In this document: positions 1 through 6,631 of the stretch, piece by piece
Layout: each line of letters begins with the position of its first letter
Numbering within the stretch: position 1 is the stretch's first letter
NCBI GenBank assembly: GCA_017694735.1
Contig: JADIMN010000025.1
Location: forward strand, 1-9,739
Length of the DNA stretch: 9,739 nt
Direction of reading: 5' to 3'
Source: Candidatus Alectryobacillus merdavium
GTDB lineage: Bacteria > Bacillota_I > Bacilli_A > RFN20 > CAG-826
Notes under the pieces: generated by a model
Database searches by the model: none
What the model was told of the DNA's origin: nothing
Seen by the model: only the letters and a program-made list of their open reading frames with translations
Program-made: the position numbers and the translations under genes

Positions 1-17
1 ATATTATTGCTAAAAAC

Positions 18-47
18 TTGTTTTTTAACTTACAAAAAATATACAAT
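18..47 (+). promoter_or_regulatory. Predicted sigma-A promoter of the M6 protease gene
   Basis: A -35-like TTGTTT at 18-23 is followed by overlapping -10 candidates, TATACA at 40-45 (16-bp spacer) and TACAAT at 42-47 (18-bp spacer). Transcription would begin near 53-55, giving a leader of about 20 nt that contains the GGAGG at 61-65. The match is by eye in AT-rich DNA, so the exact hexamers are uncertain, but nothing else upstream of the gene in this window could drive it. Confidence 0.5.
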
Positions 48-74
48 ATTTTACTAAAGTGGAGGTAAAAATAA

Positions 75-1691
75 ATGAAAAAAATTAATTTTATAAACAA
101 AATTATACTATTAATATCTCTAGTAACTCTAACAAGTTGTACATTTTATAATAATACAAGTTCTTCTAATTCTATGACTACTTCACAAGATTCTAATACT
201 ACTGTTCATATTACTAGCGATTCTAGTTTAGATACAACATCTAATACTACTAGTGAAGATTACACCACTAATAACACTACTCAATCTTCAACAACCACTA
301 CTGATTCAAATACCACCTCAAATATAGAACAACTAGGATATTACAAAGCTGAAAGTTTAAGATATAACGTTAAAGACGCACAAGATTCTATGGGTTATTA
401 TTCTTTAAATACAACAGGTAGACAAAAACTTTTAGTTGTCCCAGTTCAATTAAGAGGTGCAACACAATGGACTTCTAATATGCTTTCAAGGCTTGAAACT
501 GCATTTTTTGGTACGCCAGAAGAAACAAATTATTGGGAAAGTGTTTCTTCTTATTATTCTAAATCAAGCTATGAAAAATTAACTTTAGAAGGTGAAGTAA
601 TAGATCCAATTCAATTAAATTATTCAGTTTATCAATTATCAAGTTATAATAGATTTTCTGATATTATTAGTGATTACATTGTTCCTGCATTTGATCAACA
701 AGTAGATAATCAAATTAAACAAGAATACGATCAAGACAAAGATTCTTATATTGATGCAACTATATTTGTTTATTCAAATCCTTATGATGGTGATGCTTAT
801 TGGGCTTGGGTATGGTATTTGCAAGATGAAAATGCTTCAATATCAAATCCATCAGTAGGCAATTATATGTGGGCGTCTTACGAATTTATGAATGACTCTG
901 GAACAAATAGAATTGATGCTCATACTTATATTCATGAAACAGGTCATTTACTTGGATCTGATGATTTTTACTCAAATGAAGATTATGATCCAGTAGGAGA
1001 TTTAGAAATGCAATCTTATAATGTTGGTGATATGGGAGCTTTTTCTAAATTTCAGTTTGGTTGGAGTGCACCTTATGTAATAGATGGAAGCAGAGATGTA
1101 GTTGAACTAACAATTGGAACTAGTTCTTTATATTCAGATGCAATACTAATAAATGATAATTGGAATGGTTCTTCTCTTGATGAATATTTATTGATTGAAT
1201 ACTACACTCCAACTCAAAACAATCAATTAGACTCTGAAAATTCTTATAATGGATCAAGAATGTATACAAAAAGCGGTCTTAGAATTTATCATGTTGATGC
1301 TAGAATGGCTAAATTAAGAAAAACTTATAGTGGTTATTCTTTTGTTAGTTATTCAGATGAAATTAATGATGATGGATATGTTTATTTCCCAGCTGCTTCA
1401 AATTTAGGAGCTGATTGGACTTATTTTAATGATAAGAGCTTATTTAAATCATATAAATTAGTTTCCCTAATGCAAAGTGATGTAGTTAGAGGGGTTTCTG
1501 GAGCAAGACATTTTAAAAATAATGGAACTGCGAGCAACTCAACATTATTTGATATAAATGAAACATTTACCGCAAACGATACATCATTTACAAATGGAAC
1601 AAACTTTAACGATGGATCTTTAGTTGGATATAGCATAACATTGATATCAAAAAATGATACATATGCGACTGTAAGAATAGAAAAAATATAA
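75..1691 (+). CDS. M6-family (immune inhibitor A-like) metalloprotease lipoprotein
   Basis: Probable secreted, lipid-anchored zinc endopeptidase that cuts proteins outside the cell. Seen: a signal peptide with lipobox LTSC (C22), then a low-complexity Ser/Thr/Asn tether at about 23-84, then a catalytic region. The zinc motif HETGHLLGSDD is at 287-297: H287, E288 and H291, plus D297 at the position of the third ligand in the HExxHxxGxxD motif of family M6. Other M6-like landmarks are YWESVSSYYSKSSY near 155-168, an acidic loop DQDKDSYID at 219-227 (in M6 proteins this stretch looks calcium-binding), PVGDLEMQSY plus GAFSKFQFGW after the zinc motif, and GLRIYHVDAR further on. The C-terminal 100 residues look beta-rich. 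GGAGG at 61-65 lies 9 nt before the ATG. The gene stands alone and converges on the next lipoprotein gene. Family assignment is confident; the substrate is unknown. Confidence 0.9.
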   Translation: MKKINFINKIILLISLVTLTSCTFYNNTSSSNSMTTSQDSNTTVHITSDSSLDTTSNTTSEDYTTNNTTQSSTTTTDSNTTSNIEQLGYYKAESLRYNVKDAQDSMGYYSLNTTGRQKLLVVPVQLRGATQWTSNMLSRLETAFFGTPEETNYWESVSSYYSKSSYEKLTLEGEVIDPIQLNYSVYQLSSYNRFSDIISDYIVPAFDQQVDNQIKQEYDQDKDSYIDATIFVYSNPYDGDAYWAWVWYLQDENASISNPSVGNYMWASYEFMNDSGTNRIDAHTYIHETGHLLGSDDFYSNEDYDPVGDLEMQSYNVGDMGAFSKFQFGWSAPYVIDGSRDVVELTIGTSSLYSDAILINDNWNGSSLDEYLLIEYYTPTQNNQLDSENSYNGSRMYTKSGLRIYHVDARMAKLRKTYSGYSFVSYSDEINDDGYVYFPAASNLGADWTYFNDKSLFKSYKLVSLMQSDVVRGVSGARHFKNNGTASNSTLFDINETFTANDTSFTNGTNFNDGSLVGYSITLISKNDTYATVRIEKI

Positions 1692-1695
1692 TTAA

Positions 1696-1721
1696 AAAGG
1701 AACTTTTTGAAAAGTTCCTTT
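1696..1721. terminator. Bidirectional intrinsic terminator between convergent genes
   Basis: An 11-bp perfect stem (1696-1706 paired with 1711-1721; AAAGGAACTTT against AAAGTTCCTTT) closes a TTGA loop. On the minus strand it is followed by a T run (TTTTTAATT), and on the plus strand by TAATTTTG, so it can serve both the M6 protease gene and the facing lipoprotein gene. The stop codon of the minus-strand gene (1720-1722) lies inside the stem, so the two transcription units are packed with almost no spacer. Confidence 0.85.
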
Positions 1722-2340
1722 AATTTTGTCTTGGATTATATGCATAAATACCAGAGATATGATAAATGTCTGGACCATAAATATAAGAATCAATGCTTTT
1801 GGTTACTTCTGATAAGTCAACACTAAGATATAACTTATCTCCGGTATAATCTTCTAATTTTAAATATTGATAATCTTTATTTAATATTACAAACTCATTT
1901 TCAAGTATATAAGATTGAGATAAATTATCTATCGTTAATAAATCTTCTTTAATATCAATTTCTATAATCTTTGTCTTTTCAAAGTTATATGAAATAATTT
2001 CACCATTTAAATAAAATGTGCCTGGATAAGATTCAGTTGCAATTATTTCTCCAGTATATTCTATATTTAATAAATCACCAGCTATTAAATTTTGTGGAAT
2101 TTCAACTTCATCAAAATCATCAGAAAGATAATTGCTTTGATAAAGTAAAGAAGCTAAAGGTAGGTTGTCTTCGCTATCATAAGCATGTTCAAATACAAGA
2201 TTGAGAGGAATATTAGCTGATTTGATTTCGTTTTCATCACTAGAACTTGTTAATGAATTTTTACTAGTTGTACCTGGATTACTACACGAAGTAAGTAATA
2301 GAGGTAATGACAAAAATAATAAGAATTTACTTTTTTTCAT
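1720..2340 (-). CDS. Lipoprotein of unknown function, 206 aa
   Basis: Not recognised at family level. Seen: a signal peptide with lipobox LTSC (C19), a short Ser/Thr/Asn spacer (about 20-40), and a globular domain of about 165 residues. That domain has alternating hydrophobic strands, for example AGDLLNIEYTGEI followed by ESYPGTFYLNG, and ends in an acidic, Tyr-rich tail. The 'GD-hydrophobic strand-YTGEI-SYPG' pattern recalls small Bacillota lipoproteins with an OB-like beta fold (DUF3221-like), but this is only a resemblance. AGGAGG at 2345-2350 sits close to the ATG, and the signal peptide begins directly after this Met, fixing the start. The gene lies just downstream of the LRR lipoprotein's terminator, so it needs its own promoter or read-through. 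TATAAT at 2357-2362 is the best -10-like string, but it is very close to the ribosome binding site and has no clear -35. Confidence 0.85.
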   Translation of the reverse strand: MKKSKFLLFLSLPLLLTSCSNPGTTSKNSLTSSSDENEIKSANIPLNLVFEHAYDSEDNLPLASLLYQSNYLSDDFDEVEIPQNLIAGDLLNIEYTGEIIATESYPGTFYLNGEIISYNFEKTKIIEIDIKEDLLTIDNLSQSYILENEFVILNKDYQYLKLEDYTGDKLYLSVDLSEVTKSIDSYIYGPDIYHISGIYAYNPRQN

Positions 2341-2395
2341 AAGACCTCCTGTTATTATTATATATCAATATAAAAAAAATGAATGATTTTTTTAA

Positions 2396-2430
2396 AAAAA
2401 GACATCACTTTACAAAAGTGATGTCTTTTT
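2396..2430 (-). terminator. Strong intrinsic terminator of the LRR lipoprotein gene
   Basis: A 16-bp stem (2396-2411 with 2415-2430) contains the core GACATCACTTT pairing with AAAGTGATGTC around a tiny loop, extended by A/T pairs. On the minus strand the T-rich arm is followed by TTAAAAAAATC. It begins 58 bp past the stop of the 813-residue lipoprotein and separates it from the next gene on the same strand. The near-symmetry would let it stop plus-strand transcription as well. Confidence 0.85.
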
Positions 2431-2487
2431 AAATTAAAATCACGTAAATTTATGCAAATTATTTGCGAAAACCTATTATTTTGAAGA

Positions 2488-4929
2488 TTAGTTCCATTCA
2501 ACAGTAATTTTTGCTTTCGTACTATAAGTATAATCCCAATTATTGTTCCAACCTTCTGGTTTTTCACTAAATTGACAGTGAACTAATAAATCTACACTAT
2601 TATGATTAAAAATTAATTCTCCCATTTCTAAGACATTTGAAGGAATTGTGATCTCTTTTATTGCACAATTAGAGAAAGCTTGATTTCCAATAGATTTTAA
2701 ATTTATACAATCTTCTAAATTTACACTTTCTAGGAAAGCACAAGTCATAAAAGCTCCTTCCTTCATTGTTTCAAGTGTTTCTGGTAATTCTAAACTAGTA
2801 ATTTTTAATCTGGCAAAACTTCTATTTCCTATATATTTTAATGTACTAGGAAGAGTAAGACTACTTATAGAAGTTGCTTTAGTTGGGAATAATGAAGTAT
2901 CAGATTTACCATCACCTACTCCAACAGTTCCCTCTTTAACAGTAAATTCAGTCATTTTTACATTATCAACTGCTAATAACCAATTATCTATATAAAAACC
3001 TCCATTTTCCCAATTAGATTGATTTTCATATAATTTCGTTGCACCAAATGCATTATTTCCAACAGAAATTACACTAGATGGAATATTAATTTGACTTAAA
3101 GAATATAAGCTAGAGAAAGCTGAACTTCCAATTATTTTTAACCCTTCTGGTAAAACTATACTTTTCAAATTTTTACCATTATTAGTAAAAGCATTAATTG
3201 CAATAACAATTGTTCCTTCTTTTACATTAATACTTTGTTGACTTAATAAATCATTATTTGTAGTAATCAAATAATTATCTAAATATAAAATTCCATTTTC
3301 CCAATTATTTGTATCATTATAATATCCAGATCCATATATAAAAGTATTAGTTATTTCAATCGGATTTGATGGCATTTTTATATTATTGAGTAATGTACAA
3401 CCACTAAAAACATATGTTCCTAGTTCAATTAAAGTATTTGGTAATACAATTGAAGTTAATTTTGTACAATTTTCAAAGCTCATATCTCCTATACTTGTAG
3501 TTTTATTTAAATCAACTTTTTCTAAATTTTTACAATCTTTAAAAGCATAACTCCAAATTTCTTTAAATGAATCTGGAGCAACAAACTCTTTTATTCCAGA
3601 CTCTGCAAATGCATCATTTCTAATTTGAACTAAGGATTGTGGAATATTTATTTTTTCTAATAAAGTACATTTTTCAAATGCATAATCTGGAATTACACTT
3701 ATATTATCTGGAAGAGCGACCTCTTTTAAATTAGTACATCCATAACACATTTTATATCCTAAAGTAGTAACTGTTTCTGGAATTACAAGCTTTTCAATAT
3801 AAGTATTTTTTAAAAATAATTCTTTTGCAATTTCTTTTACTTCTATATTATTAACTTTATTAGGAATAATAACTACATTATTTGTTTCACTAATACCGCT
3901 AACTTCAGTTAAAACTCCTTCAGCACTTACAACAAAACTAATACTAGTTGGAAGATTTTCTTCCCATTTTGCATATAAAGTTATGTTTTTTGTAACTTCA
4001 TATGGGAATGTAACTTTATTTATAAAATCACTTTCAAAATACCAGCCAAGAAAAGTATAACCACCTCTTGTTGGAATTGGCTCTTCATTAATTACACTAA
4101 CCTTTATATCACTTACACCTTCGCCACCATTCAGTTCAAAGTGTACATTATATGTATTTTTCTCCCATTTTGCATATAAAGTTATGTTTTGTGTTACTTC
4201 ATATGGGAATGTAACTTTACTAATATAATTATTTTCTAAATACCATCCTAAAAATGTATAACCATATCTTGTTGGAATTGGTTCACTAGATATAATAGAT
4301 GTAGTAATAGAATCCATCTTATCACCACCACAAGTATCGAAGCTAACTGTAAACTCTTTTACTGGTTCTTCTTTAAATAAGTAATTGGCATAAACATTAA
4401 CATCTTGATCCAAACTTTTATTTAAATATGTGTCTTCTTTTAATTGATTATTAAATGTATCCTTATCAAAAAACCAACCAATAAATTCATATGATTCTTT
4501 TTTAGGAGCTTCCGGAAGAGTAATTAATTCATTTCCAGATGTTTGTAATGTAGTAAAAATATCATCATCAACATAAAAATTAATTGTATATTCTTGTGGT
4601 TCAGGAATTACATTTTCTTCATAATAAGCATAACTATTAATATCATGCGTAAGTGCTTTATTTATAAAATAATCTTCGCTTAATTTTTCGTTCCATGTAT
4701 TTTTATCTAAAAACCATCCATTAAATGTATAATTATCTTTTATTGGAGCCTCTGGTAATGTAATAATTTCATATCCACTAGTAGATATTTCACTAATCAA
4801 AGTATCATCGTCGTAAAAAGATATACTATAAGTTTGTAAAGTAGATTGTGAATCACCACAAGAAGTTAAAGATAGTGGTAAAAATAAAACAAGTGATATA
4901 TTTATAGCTAACAATAATTTGTTTTTCAT
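2488..4929 (-). CDS. InlB B-repeat / BspA-type leucine-rich repeat surface lipoprotein, 813 aa
   Basis: Probable lipid-anchored adhesin or ligand-binding protein. Seen: signal peptide with lipobox LTSC (C24). Four InlB B-repeat (Listeria-Bacteroides repeat) modules follow at about 33-104, 112-184, 190-257 and 258-324. The last two have the classical YTFLGWY and NITLYAKWE ends; the first two are longer, divergent versions (TFNGWFLDK, EFIGWFFDK). From about 345 to 790 comes a BspA-type LRR array with units such as LVIPETVTTLG and SIVLPNTLIELGTYVFSGCT. It is interrupted twice by similar inserts with NWENG-x-x-Y-x-DN (541-551 and 639-649). It ends with a short cap (KPEGWNNNW near 790-798). AGGAG at 4939-4943 lies 9 nt before the ATG. 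No LPXTG or membrane anchor is present at the C-terminus, so anchoring is by lipid only. The architecture is typical of surface proteins of gut and oral bacteria; the ligand cannot be inferred. Confidence 0.92.
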   Translation of the reverse strand: MKNKLLLAINISLVLFLPLSLTSCGDSQSTLQTYSISFYDDDTLISEISTSGYEIITLPEAPIKDNYTFNGWFLDKNTWNEKLSEDYFINKALTHDINSYAYYEENVIPEPQEYTINFYVDDDIFTTLQTSGNELITLPEAPKKESYEFIGWFFDKDTFNNQLKEDTYLNKSLDQDVNVYANYLFKEEPVKEFTVSFDTCGGDKMDSITTSIISSEPIPTRYGYTFLGWYLENNYISKVTFPYEVTQNITLYAKWEKNTYNVHFELNGGEGVSDIKVSVINEEPIPTRGGYTFLGWYFESDFINKVTFPYEVTKNITLYAKWEENLPTSISFVVSAEGVLTEVSGISETNNVVIIPNKVNNIEVKEIAKELFLKNTYIEKLVIPETVTTLGYKMCYGCTNLKEVALPDNISVIPDYAFEKCTLLEKINIPQSLVQIRNDAFAESGIKEFVAPDSFKEIWSYAFKDCKNLEKVDLNKTTSIGDMSFENCTKLTSIVLPNTLIELGTYVFSGCTLLNNIKMPSNPIEITNTFIYGSGYYNDTNNWENGILYLDNYLITTNNDLLSQQSINVKEGTIVIAINAFTNNGKNLKSIVLPEGLKIIGSSAFSSLYSLSQINIPSSVISVGNNAFGATKLYENQSNWENGGFYIDNWLLAVDNVKMTEFTVKEGTVGVGDGKSDTSLFPTKATSISSLTLPSTLKYIGNRSFARLKITSLELPETLETMKEGAFMTCAFLESVNLEDCINLKSIGNQAFSNCAIKEITIPSNVLEMGELIFNHNSVDLLVHCQFSEKPEGWNNNWDYTYSTKAKITVEWN
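3963..4219 (-). repeat. Near-identical 56-bp internal repeat from adjacent InlB modules
   Basis: Bases 3963-4018 and 4164-4219 match at 54 of 56 positions with an offset of 201 nt (67 codons). They encode the conserved end of InlB repeats 3 and 4 (VTFPYEVT...NITLYAKWE). The similarity at DNA level, not only protein level, indicates a recent tandem duplication or gene conversion, and offers a substrate for repeat-number change. Confidence 0.9.
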
Positions 4930-4958
4930 TAATAAATTCTCCTTTCAATGCAATGAAT

Positions 4959-4987
4959 ACTATAAACGCTAAATTTCCCATTTTCAA
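4959..4987 (-). promoter_or_regulatory. Predicted sigma-A promoter of the LRR lipoprotein gene
   Basis: On the minus strand, TTGAAA (4982-4987) and TATAGT (4959-4964) are separated by exactly 17 bp. Transcription would begin near 4952, giving a leader of about 22 nt that includes the AGGAG at 4939-4943. This is the best-spaced promoter match in the window. Confidence 0.7.
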
Positions 4988-4989
4988 GT

Positions 4990-5710
4990 TATTTGCAAAT
5001 GGCAAAAGACTTAATAAAATTTGAAAACTGTCAATATTTTCACTATAAAAACAATTAATAATCGATTAATTTTAAAAAACAAATTTTGATTTATCAACAT
5101 AATTCAAAAAGAATTCTTTGAATATATTTAAATTTGCACAGTTTTATATAATTCTATTTTTTTATTTTTTTAACAATTAATAACTTTTGAAAGTTCGCTT
5201 AATAAGCAAATACTTTATTATTTTTTTAAAAAACTATATTTATGAAGAATTTAATAATTTTACAAAAACATTTTAAAATTTGTTTATTTTATTATAAATA
5301 AGCAATAAACCTTTAAGCTATTACTTGATAGTTTTTATAATTTTTAATTTATCATTACTAGCATAAGTATAAAATTAAGAATAAATGCTATTTTTACAAT
5401 TAGAGCATATTAATTTCAAATTGTAGACATAACACTAACTTTTGTTAAGCCGCTAACCTTTATTATTTATCTATTAATTATATTTTTGACATTATATTAA
5501 CACTCACTTTTGATAGCGCATTTACTAAAATATTCAAAAATAAATAAACAATAGTTAAACAGATAACGATAAAATGTATTTGTTTTTGTTTTTTTATTTC
5601 TCTTCCTTTACTTAAAAATATTCATATTTATTTTGTCAATAAAATATTAAAAATAATTTCTATTGCATTATATTAATCTCTACAACTTTTACGATTTAGA
5701 TGTTATGTTG
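4990..5710. other. Extremely AT-rich intergenic region without a gene
   Basis: Hand-counted lines fall to about 8-17% GC (5161-5340). No frame carries a convincing protein with a ribosome binding site on either strand. It contains poly-A/T tracts and an imperfect repeat (TAACACTAACTTTTG at 5430-5444 and the same with one change at 5498-5512). No tRNA, rRNA or recognisable structured RNA was seen. Confidence 0.7.
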
Positions 5711-5713
5711 TGA

Positions 5714-5873
5714 TTATTAATAACTAATGAAAAAACAATTTTAAATCCTTTATCACTCTTAAATATTTAAAAATATATGTTCTGCCACATTAAATGGTAT
5801 ATTACCGGGAATAATTGAAAGTACATTAGTAAATCATGTATTAAAACCTAAATCGGCATACCTATTTAATTAA
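5714..5873 (+). pseudogene. C-terminal remnant of a decayed gene
   Basis: An open stretch at 5763-5873 translates to IFKNICSATLNGILPGIIES and continues TLVNHVLKPKSAYLFN to a TAA at 5871-5873. It has no Met start and no ribosome binding site. The preceding piece in another frame (5714-5759, ending in ILNPLSLLN) can be joined to it by one frameshift near 5755-5765. A rho-independent terminator begins 7 nt after the stop, as expected for a real gene end. The protein family is not recognised; the hydrophobic LNGILPGII suggests a membrane protein. Being coding-like is inferred from residue composition and the terminator; the fragment is short, so chance is possible. Confidence 0.45.
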
Positions 5874-5880
5874 TTTTAAC

Positions 5881-5920
5881 AAAAGAAGCCGAGAATGTTT
5901 GATTTCTTGGTTCTTTTTTT
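5881..5920 (+). terminator. Orphan intrinsic terminator
   Basis: Left arm 5881-5895 (AAAAGAAGCCGAGAA) pairs with 5904-5917 with one bulged G (5888) and one G-U pair, around an 8-nt loop, and is followed by a T run to 5920. It lies directly downstream of the decayed reading frame ending at 5873, with no intact plus-strand gene before it for over 4 kb. Confidence 0.65.
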
Positions 5921-5931
5921 AAAATCAACGT

Positions 5932-6287
5932 ATGAAAAAGAAAATCATTAATTGCAAAACATATTTATGGGGAATATACTTCTTTATCTTAGGTGGGCTT
6001 GCTTTTATCATTGTTCCAATTGTTTTGTATTTTAACATCAATATACATTATGGTTGTCTAATTGCATCAATTTGTACTGATGTTTTATGATTATCGTGTA
6101 TCTTCATAGAATGCTAACTTATTTATTTGCGAATATTTGAAGACCGTGTTCATTATTATTGGTTTGGAAAATTGAAACAAACGTTATATTGCAGGGTATT
6201 TATTTCGCAACTGAACCTGGACCACCTGATAATGCTAAATTTATTTATACTATAAAGACAATCAAAAAAGATATCACAAAGATATAA
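5932..6287 (+). pseudogene. Decayed gene for a small membrane-associated protein
   Basis: A reading frame from ATG 5932 gives a basic start (MKKKIINCKT), then two adjacent hydrophobic segments (GIYFFILGGLAFIIVPIVL and a shorter one at about residues 40-52), and stops at TGA 6088-6090. The same frame continues coding-like after TAA 6115-6117 (LRIFEDRVHYYWFGKLKQ). It then passes into another frame that gives GIYFATEPGPPDNAKFIYTI and ends at TAA 6285-6287. This needs two in-frame stops and one frameshift near 6160-6195. No ribosome binding site precedes the ATG, which is 11 nt after a terminator. The family is not recognised. It could instead be a genuine 52-residue peptide, but the absent ribosome binding site argues against that. 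Confidence 0.5.
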
Positions 6288-6329
6288 ATTCGATAATAGT
6301 AAAAGCAATCGCTTATTGTTCAAAAAACT

Positions 6330-6527
6330 ATGAATAGGCAAAAAAATAGACCGCATCCCCCAATTGGTAAAAATCTATTGCTTTTATCACCAATAACTAA
6401 CAAAAACACTGCAAAATTAAGGATTTTTGCAAAAAAACGATTTTATTCAGTTTTTAAGATTTTCAGATTTTCAAAATATGTAGCTTGTATTTTTCGCGAG
6501 TCCCCCTTGCACTGTACCCAAGGATAA
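6330..6527 (+). other. Doubtful 65-codon ORF in a GC-richer segment; possible element remnant
   Basis: The plus-strand frame encodes a very basic, low-credibility peptide (contains AKLRIFAKKRFYSVFKIF and ends RESPLHCTQG) with no ribosome binding site. The opposite strand also has an open, coding-like frame over 6443-6535 (contains KGDSRKIQATYFENLKILKT). GC rises to about 47% on the line 6481-6540, far above the surroundings. Both strands looking 'coding' over a compact segment is more typical of a conserved repeat, a mobile-element end or a noncoding element than of a gene. Annotated as uncertain sequence, not as a protein. Confidence 0.35.
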
Positions 6528-6535
6528 TGTAAAGG

Positions 6536-6547
6536 CTACCTAGGTAG
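6536..6547. repeat. 12-bp perfect palindrome CTACCTAGGTAG
   Basis: The 12 bases equal their reverse complement. They sit 28 bp from the operon terminator and 12 bp from a second small dyad (CCTTG 6505-6509 with CAAGG 6519-6523). Possible protein-binding site or end of a degraded element; no function can be assigned. Confidence 0.6.
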
Positions 6548-6566
6548 GGTTATATGATGGAGAAGC

Positions 6567-6595
6567 AAAAGAAAAGAGGACCATTAATGATCCTC
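6567..6595 (-). terminator. Intrinsic terminator of the cysteine peptidase operon
   Basis: On the minus strand GAGGATCA (6595-6588) pairs with TGGTCCTC (6583-6576) across a TTAA loop, including one G-U pair. It is followed by TTTTCTTTT (6575-6567). On the plus strand the same position would be an A-C mismatch and lacks a T run, so the element is oriented for the minus-strand operon, ending 37 bp after the last stop codon. Confidence 0.85.
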
Positions 6596-6631
6596 GTTAT
6601 GACATGTAAATTACAAATTAATTCGGTTTAA

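Noticed and set aside
1421..1636. Antisense 71-codon frame within the M6 protease gene
   Set aside because: No ribosome binding site or promoter, and the sense strand is clearly coding.
2016..2567. Small frames overlapping the 206-residue lipoprotein and the terminator (2016-2204 and 2201-2386 plus; 2358-2567 minus)
   Set aside because: Shadows of real genes; the last one would run through a strong terminator hairpin.
2488..4929. Sortase-anchored cell-wall protein, as InlB/LRR proteins often are
   Set aside because: No LPXTG-like motif, C-terminal hydrophobic segment or basic tail; instead it has an N-terminal lipobox.
5000..5045. Second promoter for the LRR gene using the minus-strand TTGACA near 5030
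   Set aside because: No acceptable -10 lies 16-18 bp downstream; the TTGAAA/TATAGT pair nearer the gene is better.
6088..6117. Use of TGA as tryptophan (Mycoplasma code) to extend the frame starting at 5932
   Set aside because: Reading through TGA 6088 adds only eight codons before a TAA, and all intact genes use TGG for Trp with no internal TGA.
6156..6356. Minus-strand 66-codon frame over the decayed region
   Set aside because: No ribosome binding site, low-complexity Leu/Ser composition, and it opposes a plus-strand series of coding-like fragments.
6480..6530. tRNA-like segment (CGCGAGTCCCCC resembles a T-arm at first glance)
   Set aside because: No complementary arm, no acceptor stem and no CCA or cloverleaf could be folded around it.
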